Assembly: GCA_020052325.1 (NCBI GenBank)
Contig: JAGVPF010000161.1
Span: 1-9,340, forward strand
Length of the DNA stretch: 9,340 nt
DNA from: an archaeon
GTDB lineage: Archaea > Micrarchaeota > Micrarchaeia > Anstonellales > Bilamarchaeaceae
Direction: 5' to 3'
The translations under genes were made by a program, and so were the position numbers. The notes beneath the pieces were generated by a model, which saw nothing but the letters and a program-made list of their open reading frames with translations, ran no database searches and had not been told where the DNA came from. Below, piece after piece: positions 1-5,780 of the stretch (positions are counted from its first letter, which is position 1; each line of letters begins with the position of its first letter).

Positions 1-1
1 C

Positions 2-274
2 CTTCTGGCCGGTGTCATCGCATGCGGCCTCATGCTTGCGCTCATGATGACGACATCTGGCGCGGCCTGGGACAATGCCAAGAAATACGTCGAGCAGGGC
101 AACCTAGGGGGCAAAGGCTCGGATACGCACAAGGCGGCGGTCGTGGGAGACACGGTCGGCGACCCCCTCAAGGACACCGCGGGCCCGGCGCTGAACGCGC
201 TGATTAAGGTCGTGAACACGGTCTCGCTCGTCTTTGCGGCGATGATTGTGGCCGGCAGCCTGAACCTGATTTGA
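2..274 (+). CDS. hppA: Membrane-bound proton-translocating pyrophosphatase, C-terminal fragment
   Basis: This is the C-terminal part (about 90 residues) of a V-type H+-pyrophosphatase, an integral membrane pump that couples hydrolysis of cytoplasmic pyrophosphate to ion export. The reading frame is open from the left edge at base 2, so the gene begins outside the window, and the ATG codons at 32 and beyond are internal. Two family hallmarks are visible. DNAKK follows a hydrophobic helix and a Ser-Gly, and [17 protein letters not shown] has the Asp, Asp, Lys and Asp spacing known in this family to hold the Mg-pyrophosphate complex. A final hydrophobic helix ends at the TGA. The residues that separate K+-dependent from K+-independent enzymes lie in the missing part, so the subtype and the ion pumped cannot be told. 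An oligo-T tract follows the stop at once. Family assignment is firm. Confidence 0.95.
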   Translation, partial: LLAGVIACGLMLALMMTTSGAAWDNAKKYVEQGNLGGKGSDTHKAAVVGDTVGDPLKDTAGPALNALIKVVNTVSLVFAAMIVAGSLNLI

Positions 275-307
275 TTTTTTCTTATTTTTTCTATTTTATT
301 ATATTTT
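275..307 (+). terminator. Oligo-T transcription terminator after hppA
   Basis: Directly after the hppA stop codon the plus strand carries successive T runs (275-280, 285-290, 294-297, 303-306) with little else. Archaeal RNA polymerase is known to terminate at such U-tracts without needing a hairpin. The tract also encodes, on the other strand, the last codons of the convergent diguanylate cyclase gene. No comparable T run follows the minus-strand gene, whose transcript would run into the hppA 3' end. Confidence 0.6.
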
Positions 308-992
308 CCACAGCCAGAATCTCACCGCCAAGATAGAGGAAGGTCCTATTTTTCCCCTTTTTCTTGGCTTCCTGCTCCGCATGGTTCGCCTTGTCTATCA
401 GGGTGTCCAGGCTGTCACCGGAGCCGAGGCGGGCAATCCCAACACTTATTGTTACGTGGAGCGACTGGTCCCCGTTATGCAGCGCTATGCAAAGGTCCTC
501 TATCTTCTTCCTTACCCTCTCGGCGGTCCTGCAGGCTGTTTTCAGCGATTTCAATTCCGAAAGGATAACCACGAACTCCTCCCCCCCGATTCGGTAGACG
601 CTGTCATACGCCCTCAGGCCGGCCTCAATCGTCCTGACTACCTCAATAAGCACCAGGTCGCCGGTCTTCTCGCCATAATCGGTGTTGAACTTCTTGAAAT
701 TGTCGATATCCAGAAAAAGCATGAACAGCTTCTTGCTCTTGAAGCGTTCCGTCTTGGAGCACTCCTCCGGGAACTTTTTCTCGAGCCCCCTCCTGTTGAA
801 GGCGCCGGTGAGGGGGTCGGTGAGCAGTTGCTGCTCCGCGGTCTCCCGCCGTCCCTCTTCGACCATCAGCTTGTTCCGGAACTCGTGAAGCTCCCGCGTG
901 AGCGCGAGGACCTTGTCCTTGGCCTCCCGCACGTGAGGGCAATGCTTCACGTTCGGGCATGGCTCACTGCACAGCTTCCTTCCCCCGCTCAT
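291..992 (-). CDS. Diguanylate cyclase (GGEEF domain) with N-terminal Cys/His cluster and coiled coil
   Basis: A 233-residue protein predicted to make cyclic di-GMP from two GTP. The GGDEF domain spans about residues 58-220. It begins with the family's DPLTGAFNRRG motif (59-69), then has LDIDNFKKFN (94-103), which carries a metal-binding Asp and the base-contacting Asn, and GD (111-112). The active-site loop is GGEEF (136-140), followed by ISVGIA (182-187). An RxxD inhibitory site (R127, D130) lies at the canonical five-residue distance before GGEEF, so product feedback is expected. One common position differs: YGEKTGD has Glu where many members have His. Before the domain are a cluster C8, C12, H17, C18, H20 that could bind metal, and a charged, probably coiled-coil helix (about 22-56) suited to dimerisation. 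There is no signal peptide or membrane segment, so it should be cytosolic. It is transcribed alone, convergent with hppA and divergent from a methyltransferase. GGDEF proteins are rare in archaea. Confidence 0.93.
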   Translation of the reverse strand: MSGGRKLCSEPCPNVKHCPHVREAKDKVLALTRELHEFRNKLMVEEGRRETAEQQLLTDPLTGAFNRRGLEKKFPEECSKTERFKSKKLFMLFLDIDNFKKFNTDYGEKTGDLVLIEVVRTIEAGLRAYDSVYRIGGEEFVVILSELKSLKTACRTAERVRKKIEDLCIALHNGDQSLHVTISVGIARLGSGDSLDTLIDKANHAEQEAKKKGKNRTFLYLGGEILAVENIIK

Positions 993-1014
993 GTTTTACA
1001 AGTTGTCTAATTGT

Positions 1015-1022
1015 GTTTATAA
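1015..1022 (-). promoter_or_regulatory. TATA-like box for the diguanylate cyclase gene
   Basis: On the minus strand the sequence TTATAAAC is centred about 27 bp before the ATG at 992. That spacing fits archaeal leaderless transcription, with the start site at or next to the start codon. No Shine-Dalgarno lies between the box and the ATG, which agrees. The core also reads TTTATAA on the plus strand, but there it is about 60 bp from the divergent methyltransferase start. Confidence 0.6.
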
Positions 1023-1080
1023 CCCTATCCGCGCCGCACCATTCTAAAACCTTGTATTCCTTTTCTTTGCTGCTGTTTCT

Positions 1081-1635
1081 ATGGAATCCCCGGATGTGCC
1101 ATGGGCGAAGCGGGATGACGCGCGCGTGCGGAAGCGCATCGACCAGAAGCCGAGCCGGGCCGCGGTCTTCTTCCTCGAGTTCCTCAAATCCGCCGGCATC
1201 GAGGGCGGGCGGCTTGTCGACATAGGCTGCGGTGCCGGGCGCAACGCGGTATTGTTCGTCGAGAACGGGTTCGAGGTCCATGCGGTCGACCGCTCGGACG
1301 ACGTATTGAAGGACATCGACCTCCACGGCGTCATGCCGCACTGCCACAGCGTCACGGACTGCTGGCTGTTTGAGGACGGCTTCTTCGATTTGGCAATCGA
1401 CATCTTCTGCTTCTCGGAGCATGCGAACAGCGAAGGAAAGGGATTCTATATCAGCGAGCTGACGCGGGTGCTGAAGACTGGGGGCTATGCGCTTCTCAGT
1501 GTGCCGGAGGGCTTTGCGAAGGGGAAAATCGAGGCCGATTTCGCTGGCTTCGAAATCGTGGCCTCCGAGACGTCCGAAGATATAATTTACGGAAAAAAAG
1601 AGAAGGCGCTGAACCTGATTTTGAAGAAAAAATGA
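1081..1635 (+). CDS. Class I SAM-dependent methyltransferase, substrate unknown
   Basis: A 184-residue protein with a compact Rossmann methyltransferase fold. Motif I, the SAM-binding glycine loop, is VDIGCGAGRN (46-55). The acidic residue ending the second strand is D70 in VHAVD, which should contact the SAM ribose. A later strand is FDLAIDIFCF (102-111), and LKTGGYALLSVPEG (131-144) matches the usual LkpGG turn and following strand. It is short for the class and has no added substrate domain, so the methyl acceptor cannot be read from sequence. The closest general type is the UbiE/Methyltransf_11-like group. The ATG at 1081 is chosen because the preceding 90 bases have no in-frame alternative and no ribosome binding site, so it may be leaderless. 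A weak A/T-rich box lies at 1042-1059. It is divergent from the diguanylate cyclase gene, and no co-transcribed partner is evident. Confidence 0.85.
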   Translation: MESPDVPWAKRDDARVRKRIDQKPSRAAVFFLEFLKSAGIEGGRLVDIGCGAGRNAVLFVENGFEVHAVDRSDDVLKDIDLHGVMPHCHSVTDCWLFEDGFFDLAIDIFCFSEHANSEGKGFYISELTRVLKTGGYALLSVPEGFAKGKIEADFAGFEIVASETSEDIIYGKKEKALNLILKKK

Positions 1636-1710
1636 TTCGGGGGGCAGGCGCGCCGTTCTAGCAATGGCCTCCGCCCCGCCGCTATCCTGCCGTCCGTGCC
1701 GGCGCATACC

Positions 1711-1727
1711 CTGCGGGCGGTCCGCAG
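1711..1727 (-). other. Short GC hairpin just 3' of the small hypothetical gene
   Basis: CTGCGG (1711-1716) and CCGCAG (1722-1727) form a perfect 6-bp stem with a 5-base loop. It begins two bases after the minus-strand stop codon at 1729-1731. It has no T run after it, so it is not a standard archaeal terminator. It may cap the mRNA 3' end, or it may be chance in GC-rich DNA. The rest of 1636-1728, between the two convergent genes, shows nothing else recognisable. Confidence 0.25.
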
Positions 1728-1728
1728 C

Positions 1729-1971
1729 TTACCATGCGCACCTCTCTTCAGTGGGCACGAATTCGCGGTCAGAACGGACCTCGAATTCAGGATGCGTCTC
1801 CCCGGGGTTCGGCCTCTGCGAATCCTTCTCGTGCGCCTTTTTCGCCTTCGGGCCGGCCCGGTCGTAGAGCCCCGGCCCCGGCAGCGCTTCGCCTGCCCCG
1901 AAGAAACCCACGCCCCAGCGCTCCATGTCGAATAATGGCTCTGCGCTGCGGAATACGCCCGGTCCGGCCAT
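1729..1971 (-). CDS. Small hypothetical protein, Gly/Pro-rich, probably disordered
   Basis: I do not recognise this 80-residue protein. The N-terminal third is Gly- and aromatic-rich (MERWGVGFFGAGEALPGPG at 16-34), followed by a Lys/Glu/Pro-rich hydrophilic part (about 40-75) and a C-terminal ERCAW. There is no membrane segment and only one Cys. Two things support it as real. Counting by eye, about three quarters of its codons end in G or C, like the neighbouring genes. The ATG at 1971 also lies about 28 bp behind a TATA-like box, the same arrangement as three other genes here. The frame stays open upstream to 2058, and a TTG at 2049 would give 106 residues, but that start lies ahead of the box. 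It lies convergent to the first methyltransferase and downstream of the second. It could still be a chance open frame in GC-rich DNA. Confidence 0.45.
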   Translation of the reverse strand: MAGPGVFRSAEPLFDMERWGVGFFGAGEALPGPGLYDRAGPKAKKAHEKDSQRPNPGETHPEFEVRSDREFVPTEERCAW

Positions 1972-1995
1972 TGTTCCCTTGCCGTTCCCTTTCCC

Positions 1996-2003
1996 ATTTA
2001 AAG
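1996..2003 (-). promoter_or_regulatory. TATA-like box for the small hypothetical gene
   Basis: The minus strand reads CTTTAAAT, centred about 28 bp before the ATG at 1971. There is no Shine-Dalgarno in between. The match to the archaeal box A and the distance repeat the pattern seen before the diguanylate cyclase, the second methyltransferase and the AAA+ gene. Confidence 0.45.
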
Positions 2004-2058
2004 AATCAGCCTTGTTCAATGCGCTTCCTTTTCCGTCACTGGATTTCAAAACACCCTT

Positions 2059-2164
2059 TCATATTTTTCACCCCAATCGAGCTGCTTGCACAGCTTCTTG
2101 TGTAGGAAAAACTGCGGAATTGGGGCATATAAAGAAGTGTAACAAAATAGCCGTCCTGATTGCC
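2059..2164. other. Intergenic stretch with an unassigned TATA-like box
   Basis: About 100 bases between the small hypothetical gene and the second methyltransferase. They hold an isolated A/T box at 2126-2134 that reads CATATAAAG on the plus strand and CTTTATATG on the minus strand. In neither direction is there a clear gene start at the usual distance. On the minus strand GGGGTGA followed five bases later by an ATG (2062) is a good ribosome binding site, but the frame it opens stops after eight codons (2036), overlapping the TTG of the longer form of the small gene. No tRNA-like or other known RNA fold was recognised. Confidence 0.3.
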
Positions 2165-2950
2165 CTATTTCTGCAGGGTATAAACCAGAATCTCGTTGTC
2201 CGGGTTCGCGGGGGAAGCGAAATGGAACGTGTCTTCCCCCAGTGCGCGGAAACCTGTAAGCTCGATTAGCCTCAGGACGTCCTTCGATTTGAACGTCGTC
2301 CCATCGCTCGATGTGAAGTACACCTGCCGGTCGAGATTCCGGATATCCGGGTCTATGCACTCCCGATAATCGAGCTCCTTGAGCACGAACGTTTCTTTTT
2401 TCCCTCCCCGCTCGAAAACGACTTCCACGTCTGAAATCCTTCCGCCCTGCCGCGTGTAGGACTCGTAGAACGCGTCGTTGAAGGGGTTGCCGAATATCCG
2501 GAAGTTCACCGCGCACCGGCCCCCGGGGCGCAGCATGTGCATGAGGGCGCCGAGCATTTGCGTTGGCTCGTATACGACGGCATTCAGCGCGATGCCCGCA
2601 TCTGCGATGCCCTCTTCGACCGATTGCCCTATCCATCTCACGTCCGCGGCAATCAGCCTGGCATCCGGCAACCTGCTCCGGGTTGATGTCTGAAGCACTT
2701 TCGCAGAGATGTCTATCCCGACCAGGTCAACGTCCGGAATTCCCTTCAAGAATTCGAGTTCGTATCCGTGGCCGCAGGCGATGTCCGCCACCACGACCCT
2801 CCCCCCTGGATTGTCCTTCCTTGCGGCCTCTATAAGCGGCAGGTGGAATCTCCGGAAGTAGTCCGGGCTTTTTGCGGGCGTGTTAATCTTGCTTGAATAC
2901 ACGGCACCGCTCAGCGCTCCATAATCCGGCCTGGGGGCATTGTCTTTCAT
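2165..2950 (-). CDS. Class I SAM-dependent methyltransferase, substrate unknown
   Basis: A 261-residue methyltransferase with a Rossmann core at about residues 50-150. Motif I is VADIACGHGYE (54-64), the acidic residue after strand two is D80 in LVGID, AADV (101-104) gives the adenine-side Asp, and LRPGGRCAVNF (140-150) is the strand-four/five turn. A further C-terminal part of about 110 residues (FRIFGNPFNDAFYESY, then a beta-rich stretch up to LVYTLQK) probably forms the substrate lid. The N-terminal block with YSSKINTPAKSPDYFRRF should close over SAM. The family resembles small-molecule or lipid methyltransferases, but I cannot name the acceptor. A longer form starts at the ATG at 2986. 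I prefer the ATG at 2950 because a TATA-like box sits about 27 bp before it, whereas the box would fall inside the coding region if 2986 were used. It lies just downstream of the AAA+ gene on the same strand. Confidence 0.85.
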   Translation of the reverse strand: MKDNAPRPDYGALSGAVYSSKINTPAKSPDYFRRFHLPLIEAARKDNPGGRVVVADIACGHGYELEFLKGIPDVDLVGIDISAKVLQTSTRSRLPDARLIAADVRWIGQSVEEGIADAGIALNAVVYEPTQMLGALMHMLRPGGRCAVNFRIFGNPFNDAFYESYTRQGGRISDVEVVFERGGKKETFVLKELDYRECIDPDIRNLDRQVYFTSSDGTTFKSKDVLRLIELTGFRALGEDTFHFASPANPDNEILVYTLQK

Positions 2951-2972
2951 GTGTTTAAATGTGGGCAGTAAT

Positions 2973-2980
2973 GCTTTTAA
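2973..2980 (-). promoter_or_regulatory. TATA-like box for the second methyltransferase
   Basis: The minus strand reads TTAAAAGC, centred about 27 bp before the ATG at 2950. It lies between the AAA+ stop codon (3000-3002) and that ATG, so this gene may be transcribed from its own promoter as well as by read-through. It is the main evidence for the shorter start. Confidence 0.45.
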
Positions 2981-2999
2981 TGGCATTGCCCTATATGGC

Positions 3000-5714
3000 T
3001 CATCTCCTCTCGCCGTAGGCTTCCATGAACCTCTTGTACTCCTCGAGTATCTGCTGGGTCACCGAAGGCCTTCTGGTCTTGATGATTTCGACGACCGTCT
3101 GCGTGCTCACGGATTCCGGCAGGCCGGCCAGTTTTGCGCGGAGCGAACGCATCTTCGCGCTCTGGCAGATTTCCGCAATGTCCGCGCCGCTGAATCCGGG
3201 CGTTAGCGTGGCCAGCGCAACCAGGTCGATATCGGGCGCGAACTTGCCCAGGTGTATCTTGAACATCTCGACCCTGCCCTTCTGGTCCGGCGGCGGTATG
3301 AAGAATATCTTGTCGAACCTTCCCGGCCTCATGATGGCCGGGTCCATCAGCGCGGGCTTGTTCGTCGCGGCAATCACCACCACGCCCTTCTGCCCCTTCA
3401 CGCCGTCCATCTCAGTAAGGAACTGGCCGAGAATCTCCGAGCCGCCTCCGCTTCCGCGGGCGGGGGCGAAGGTCTCTATCTCATCGACGAAAATGATGCC
3501 GGGCGCGTTCTCCCTTGCGCGGTTGAACGATTCCTTGATGACGGTCACGGCCTGCGTGTAGCCCTTCTTCATCACTTCTGCGGCGCTCAATGTCTGGAAT
3601 GACGCCTTCAATTCAGTTGCTGCGGCGCGGACAATCAAAGTCTTACCGGTTCCAGGGGGGCCGAAGAGCAGGATGCCTTTTGATGGCTTCACCTTGAACT
3701 CCTTCATCTCCTCCTCGTGCAGGAGCGGGAGCTGTATGGCTTCGAGGAGCGCCTGCTTGACATCATCAAGGCCGGCGACATCGCCCCATTTCACCGAGGC
3801 TTCCTTCTGCGCCTCCTCTTCTTTCGGCTTCTCCGCGCCGGTGCGCCTCTCGAAGTCCATCCTGAACTGCTCGTACATGTCGAGCTGGGCGAGGCCAGTG
3901 CTCGGCTTCACGGATGAAACAACCTGCATGAAGTGGGGCATGGATAATGGCACAACAACGCCCTTTGCTGTTGCCTCCTTGGCCGCAAGCCTCTTGGCCT
4001 CCGTAGTGATGTTCTTTATGTCCGCGCCCGAGAAGCGGTCCGTCTTCTTTGCAAGCATGTCATAATCGATATCCGCGGCCAGGGGCAGGTTGCGGAGGCT
4101 GACTTTGAGTATCGCCTTCCTCGCCTCCGGGTCAGGCAGGTGCATATAAATGATTTTGTCCAGCCGTCCTGGCCTCAGCATCGCCGAGTCCAGCGCGTCC
4201 GGCCGGTTTGTCGCCCCGACAATCATGACGGTCGCCTTCGACTTGCTGGCCCCGTCAATCTGCTGGAGCAGCTCGGAAAGCACGCGCTGGCCGACCTCAT
4301 CGAGGCTTTCCCCGCTCCTCTTCTTCGCAACGGCGTCTATTTCATCAAAGAAGAGCACCGTCGGGGCGTTCTTGCGCGCATTGTCGAATATCTCCTTCAC
4401 GTTCTTTTCCGATTCCCCGTACCACTGCGAGAGAATCTGCGAGCACCGGACCTCTATGAAGTTGAATTTGAGCTCCTTTGCAAGCGACCTCATGAGCATG
4501 GTCTTGCCGGTACCCGGAGGGCCGAAAAGCAGGATGCCTGTCGGAGGCTTGATGCCGTATGTGAATGCGATTTCCTTCTTCTCAAGCGGCATGATGATTG
4601 CATCGCGCAGCTCGGCCTTGACATCCTCGTAACCGCCGACATCAGCCATCGACTTCTCGTCGCCGGCCGCGGACATGTCCGTCATGCCGAACTTGCCGTA
4701 AGATTTCATCTTGTCGGCGCGGTCTAGCTCGGACTCCCTGCTGATGTGGATTCCTACGTGTTCCAAGCCGCCAAGGACCGCTATCGCGGCGATGACGCCG
4801 CCGGCAAACTCGATGCGGAACGCCGTTCCGTATAATATGCTTACCAGGTAATATACCGGGAGCAGGAGGAGGAGCGCGAATGACGCCTTGAGCTGGGGCT
4901 TCGGCTTCAGCCTCGGAGGCAGGTAGCCGACAAGGAACAGCGCCGCACCCCACCCAAGAAGCTGAAGAAATAGCGAGTCCCCAAGCAGCAGCCTCAGGAA
5001 ATTGTCCACCACAAGGCCGACCGACTCCCAGATGCGGCTGAAATTCCCAATGTCTAAAAACTTCCCGAGGGCTTCGTTCAGCGCCGGGGCCATTCCCATG
5101 ACATCCACCGCGGCCTTCGTCATCTGGAGCTCTGCTTTCCCGGGCTTGTACATGTCCATCTTGAACGGCATGTACGCCGTATTCTGGACGAGCCACATGG
5201 ATGACAATACCAGTATGAGGGTTACTGAAGCCAGCGAGATGGCTACGCTCTTTTTCGAGCCGAAATACAGGGCGCCAATCGCCATCCCTATTATGCTTAT
5301 CCATCCGGAGAGCGGAAAGCCCCCGAACGCGAACGGGGCCAGCACGAATAACTCAAGCGCAGCGACAATCATCCAGTTCTCGAATACCTCGAAAAGGATG
5401 ACGACCAGGATGAGCAGGTAGAACCACGCGAACACCGACGACTGGTAGAACACGGCGAGCAGGGCGAGCACGGCCCCGGCAATTACCCCGACCGGAGGGT
5501 TTTTCATCGCAATTGCGCCGCAAACGGCCGCGAAAAGAAAAACGAGGTAAACCGGATAGAATGGGAATGTTGCAAGGAGCATCAGGGCCCCGAGAAATAC
5601 GAGGAGGCCGTTCCATAACGATTCGCTTTTCTGTGCCATGGAAAAGTAGGCGGCGACCTTCTGTCCTGCCATGGACTGTTGCTGGGTTCCTTGCTGTGAG
5701 AATGCCTGGGCCAT
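3000..5714 (-). CDS. Membrane-anchored tandem AAA+ ATPase, Cdc48/VAT-like
   Basis: A 904-residue protein joining a polytopic membrane domain to two Cdc48-type AAA+ modules. After a hydrophilic Gln-rich start (1-33) come about nine to ten hydrophobic segments (roughly 36-176 and 247-317) with a soluble stretch (about 177-245) between the two groups. D1 has Walker A GPPGTGKT (398-405), Walker B FFDEID (455-460), sensor N503 and arginines R514 and R517. D2 has Walker A (685-692), Walker B FVDEIE (742-747), sensor N785 and arginines R796 and R799. Both end in FSGADI helices. The first pore loop is QWYGESE (430-436), like the aromatic loop of Cdc48 D2. The second is KKGYTQ (716-721). The N-domain of Cdc48/VAT is absent, and there is no HExxH or Lon-type protease part, so it is likely an unfoldase or extractase working on membrane proteins with the ring in the cytosol. 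That role is inferred. The ATG at 5714 follows a well-placed TATA box. Confidence 0.93.
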   Translation of the reverse strand: MAQAFSQQGTQQQSMAGQKVAAYFSMAQKSESLWNGLLVFLGALMLLATFPFYPVYLVFLFAAVCGAIAMKNPPVGVIAGAVLALLAVFYQSSVFAWFYLLILVVILFEVFENWMIVAALELFVLAPFAFGGFPLSGWISIIGMAIGALYFGSKKSVAISLASVTLILVLSSMWLVQNTAYMPFKMDMYKPGKAELQMTKAAVDVMGMAPALNEALGKFLDIGNFSRIWESVGLVVDNFLRLLLGDSLFLQLLGWGAALFLVGYLPPRLKPKPQLKASFALLLLLPVYYLVSILYGTAFRIEFAGGVIAAIAVLGGLEHVGIHISRESELDRADKMKSYGKFGMTDMSAAGDEKSMADVGGYEDVKAELRDAIIMPLEKKEIAFTYGIKPPTGILLFGPPGTGKTMLMRSLAKELKFNFIEVRCSQILSQWYGESEKNVKEIFDNARKNAPTVLFFDEIDAVAKKRSGESLDEVGQRVLSELLQQIDGASKSKATVMIVGATNRPDALDSAMLRPGRLDKIIYMHLPDPEARKAILKVSLRNLPLAADIDYDMLAKKTDRFSGADIKNITTEAKRLAAKEATAKGVVVPLSMPHFMQVVSSVKPSTGLAQLDMYEQFRMDFERRTGAEKPKEEEAQKEASVKWGDVAGLDDVKQALLEAIQLPLLHEEEMKEFKVKPSKGILLFGPPGTGKTLIVRAAATELKASFQTLSAAEVMKKGYTQAVTVIKESFNRARENAPGIIFVDEIETFAPARGSGGGSEILGQFLTEMDGVKGQKGVVVIAATNKPALMDPAIMRPGRFDKIFFIPPPDQKGRVEMFKIHLGKFAPDIDLVALATLTPGFSGADIAEICQSAKMRSLRAKLAGLPESVSTQTVVEIIKTRRPSVTQQILEEYKRFMEAYGERR

Positions 5715-5759
5715 GGTACTGATATCCGGCTCACTTTTTTTAAGGTAGCGAATATCCGG
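5715..5759. repeat. Direct repeat flanking the AAA+ promoter
   Basis: GGTACTGATATCCGG (5715-5729) and GGTAGCGAATATCCGG (5744-5759) are near-identical direct copies, sharing GGTA and ATATCCGG. They flank the TATA-like box and sit 30 bp apart, close to three helical turns. One copy touches the start codon. The arrangement suits a regulator binding on both sides of the promoter. The core word ATATCCGG also occurs in coding DNA at 2343, 2494 and 7198, which weakens the case. Confidence 0.4.
5734..5744 (-). promoter_or_regulatory. TATA-like box for the AAA+ gene
   Basis: The minus strand reads CTTAAAAAAAG, centred about 26 bp before the ATG at 5714, with no Shine-Dalgarno between. This suggests a leaderless transcript and a promoter separate from the upstream aromatic operon, which ends 66 bp away. 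No T-run terminator separates them, so some read-through is possible. Confidence 0.55.
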
Positions 5760-5780
5760 GGGTTGGGTGGGGGCAGGCGG

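Noticed and set aside
964..1707. A 247-residue minus-strand open frame opposite the first methyltransferase
   Set aside because: It is antisense to a gene with clear SAM-binding motifs, overlaps the cyclase start and shows no motif. Long antisense frames are expected in GC-rich coding DNA.
1587..1997. Arg-rich minus-strand frame of 136 residues overlapping the small hypothetical gene
   Set aside because: It runs into the 3' end of the first methyltransferase gene, has strongly Arg/Gly-biased shadow composition and no promoter or ribosome binding site at its start.
2050..2164. A tRNA or known structured RNA in the intergenic stretch
   Set aside because: No T-arm GTTCRA box, cloverleaf pairing or known riboswitch signature was found. 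The only stem seen (AGCTG/CAGCT at 2080-2095) is five pairs long and easily chance.
2339..2350. Perfect 12-base palindrome CCGGATATCCGG, and recurrence of ATATCCGG at 2343, 2494, 5722, 5752 and 7198
   Set aside because: Three of the five copies are inside coding regions where Arg-Ile or Pro-Asp codon choice can explain them. No consistent position or spacing suggests a motif, apart from the promoter pair reported separately.
2046..2636. A 196-residue minus-strand frame whose tail (LHKKLCKQLDWGEKYERVF) looks protein-like
   Set aside because: Most of it overlaps the second methyltransferase in another frame with Arg-rich shadow composition. Only about 30 codons lie in free sequence and there is no start codon there, so a genuine gene or pseudogene end cannot be supported.
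3000..5714. Identity of the large ATPase as FtsH or LonB
   Set aside because: It has membrane segments plus AAA+ like those proteins, but there are two AAA+ modules, no HExxH zinc protease motif and no Ser-Lys protease domain, and the C-terminus is Cdc48-like.
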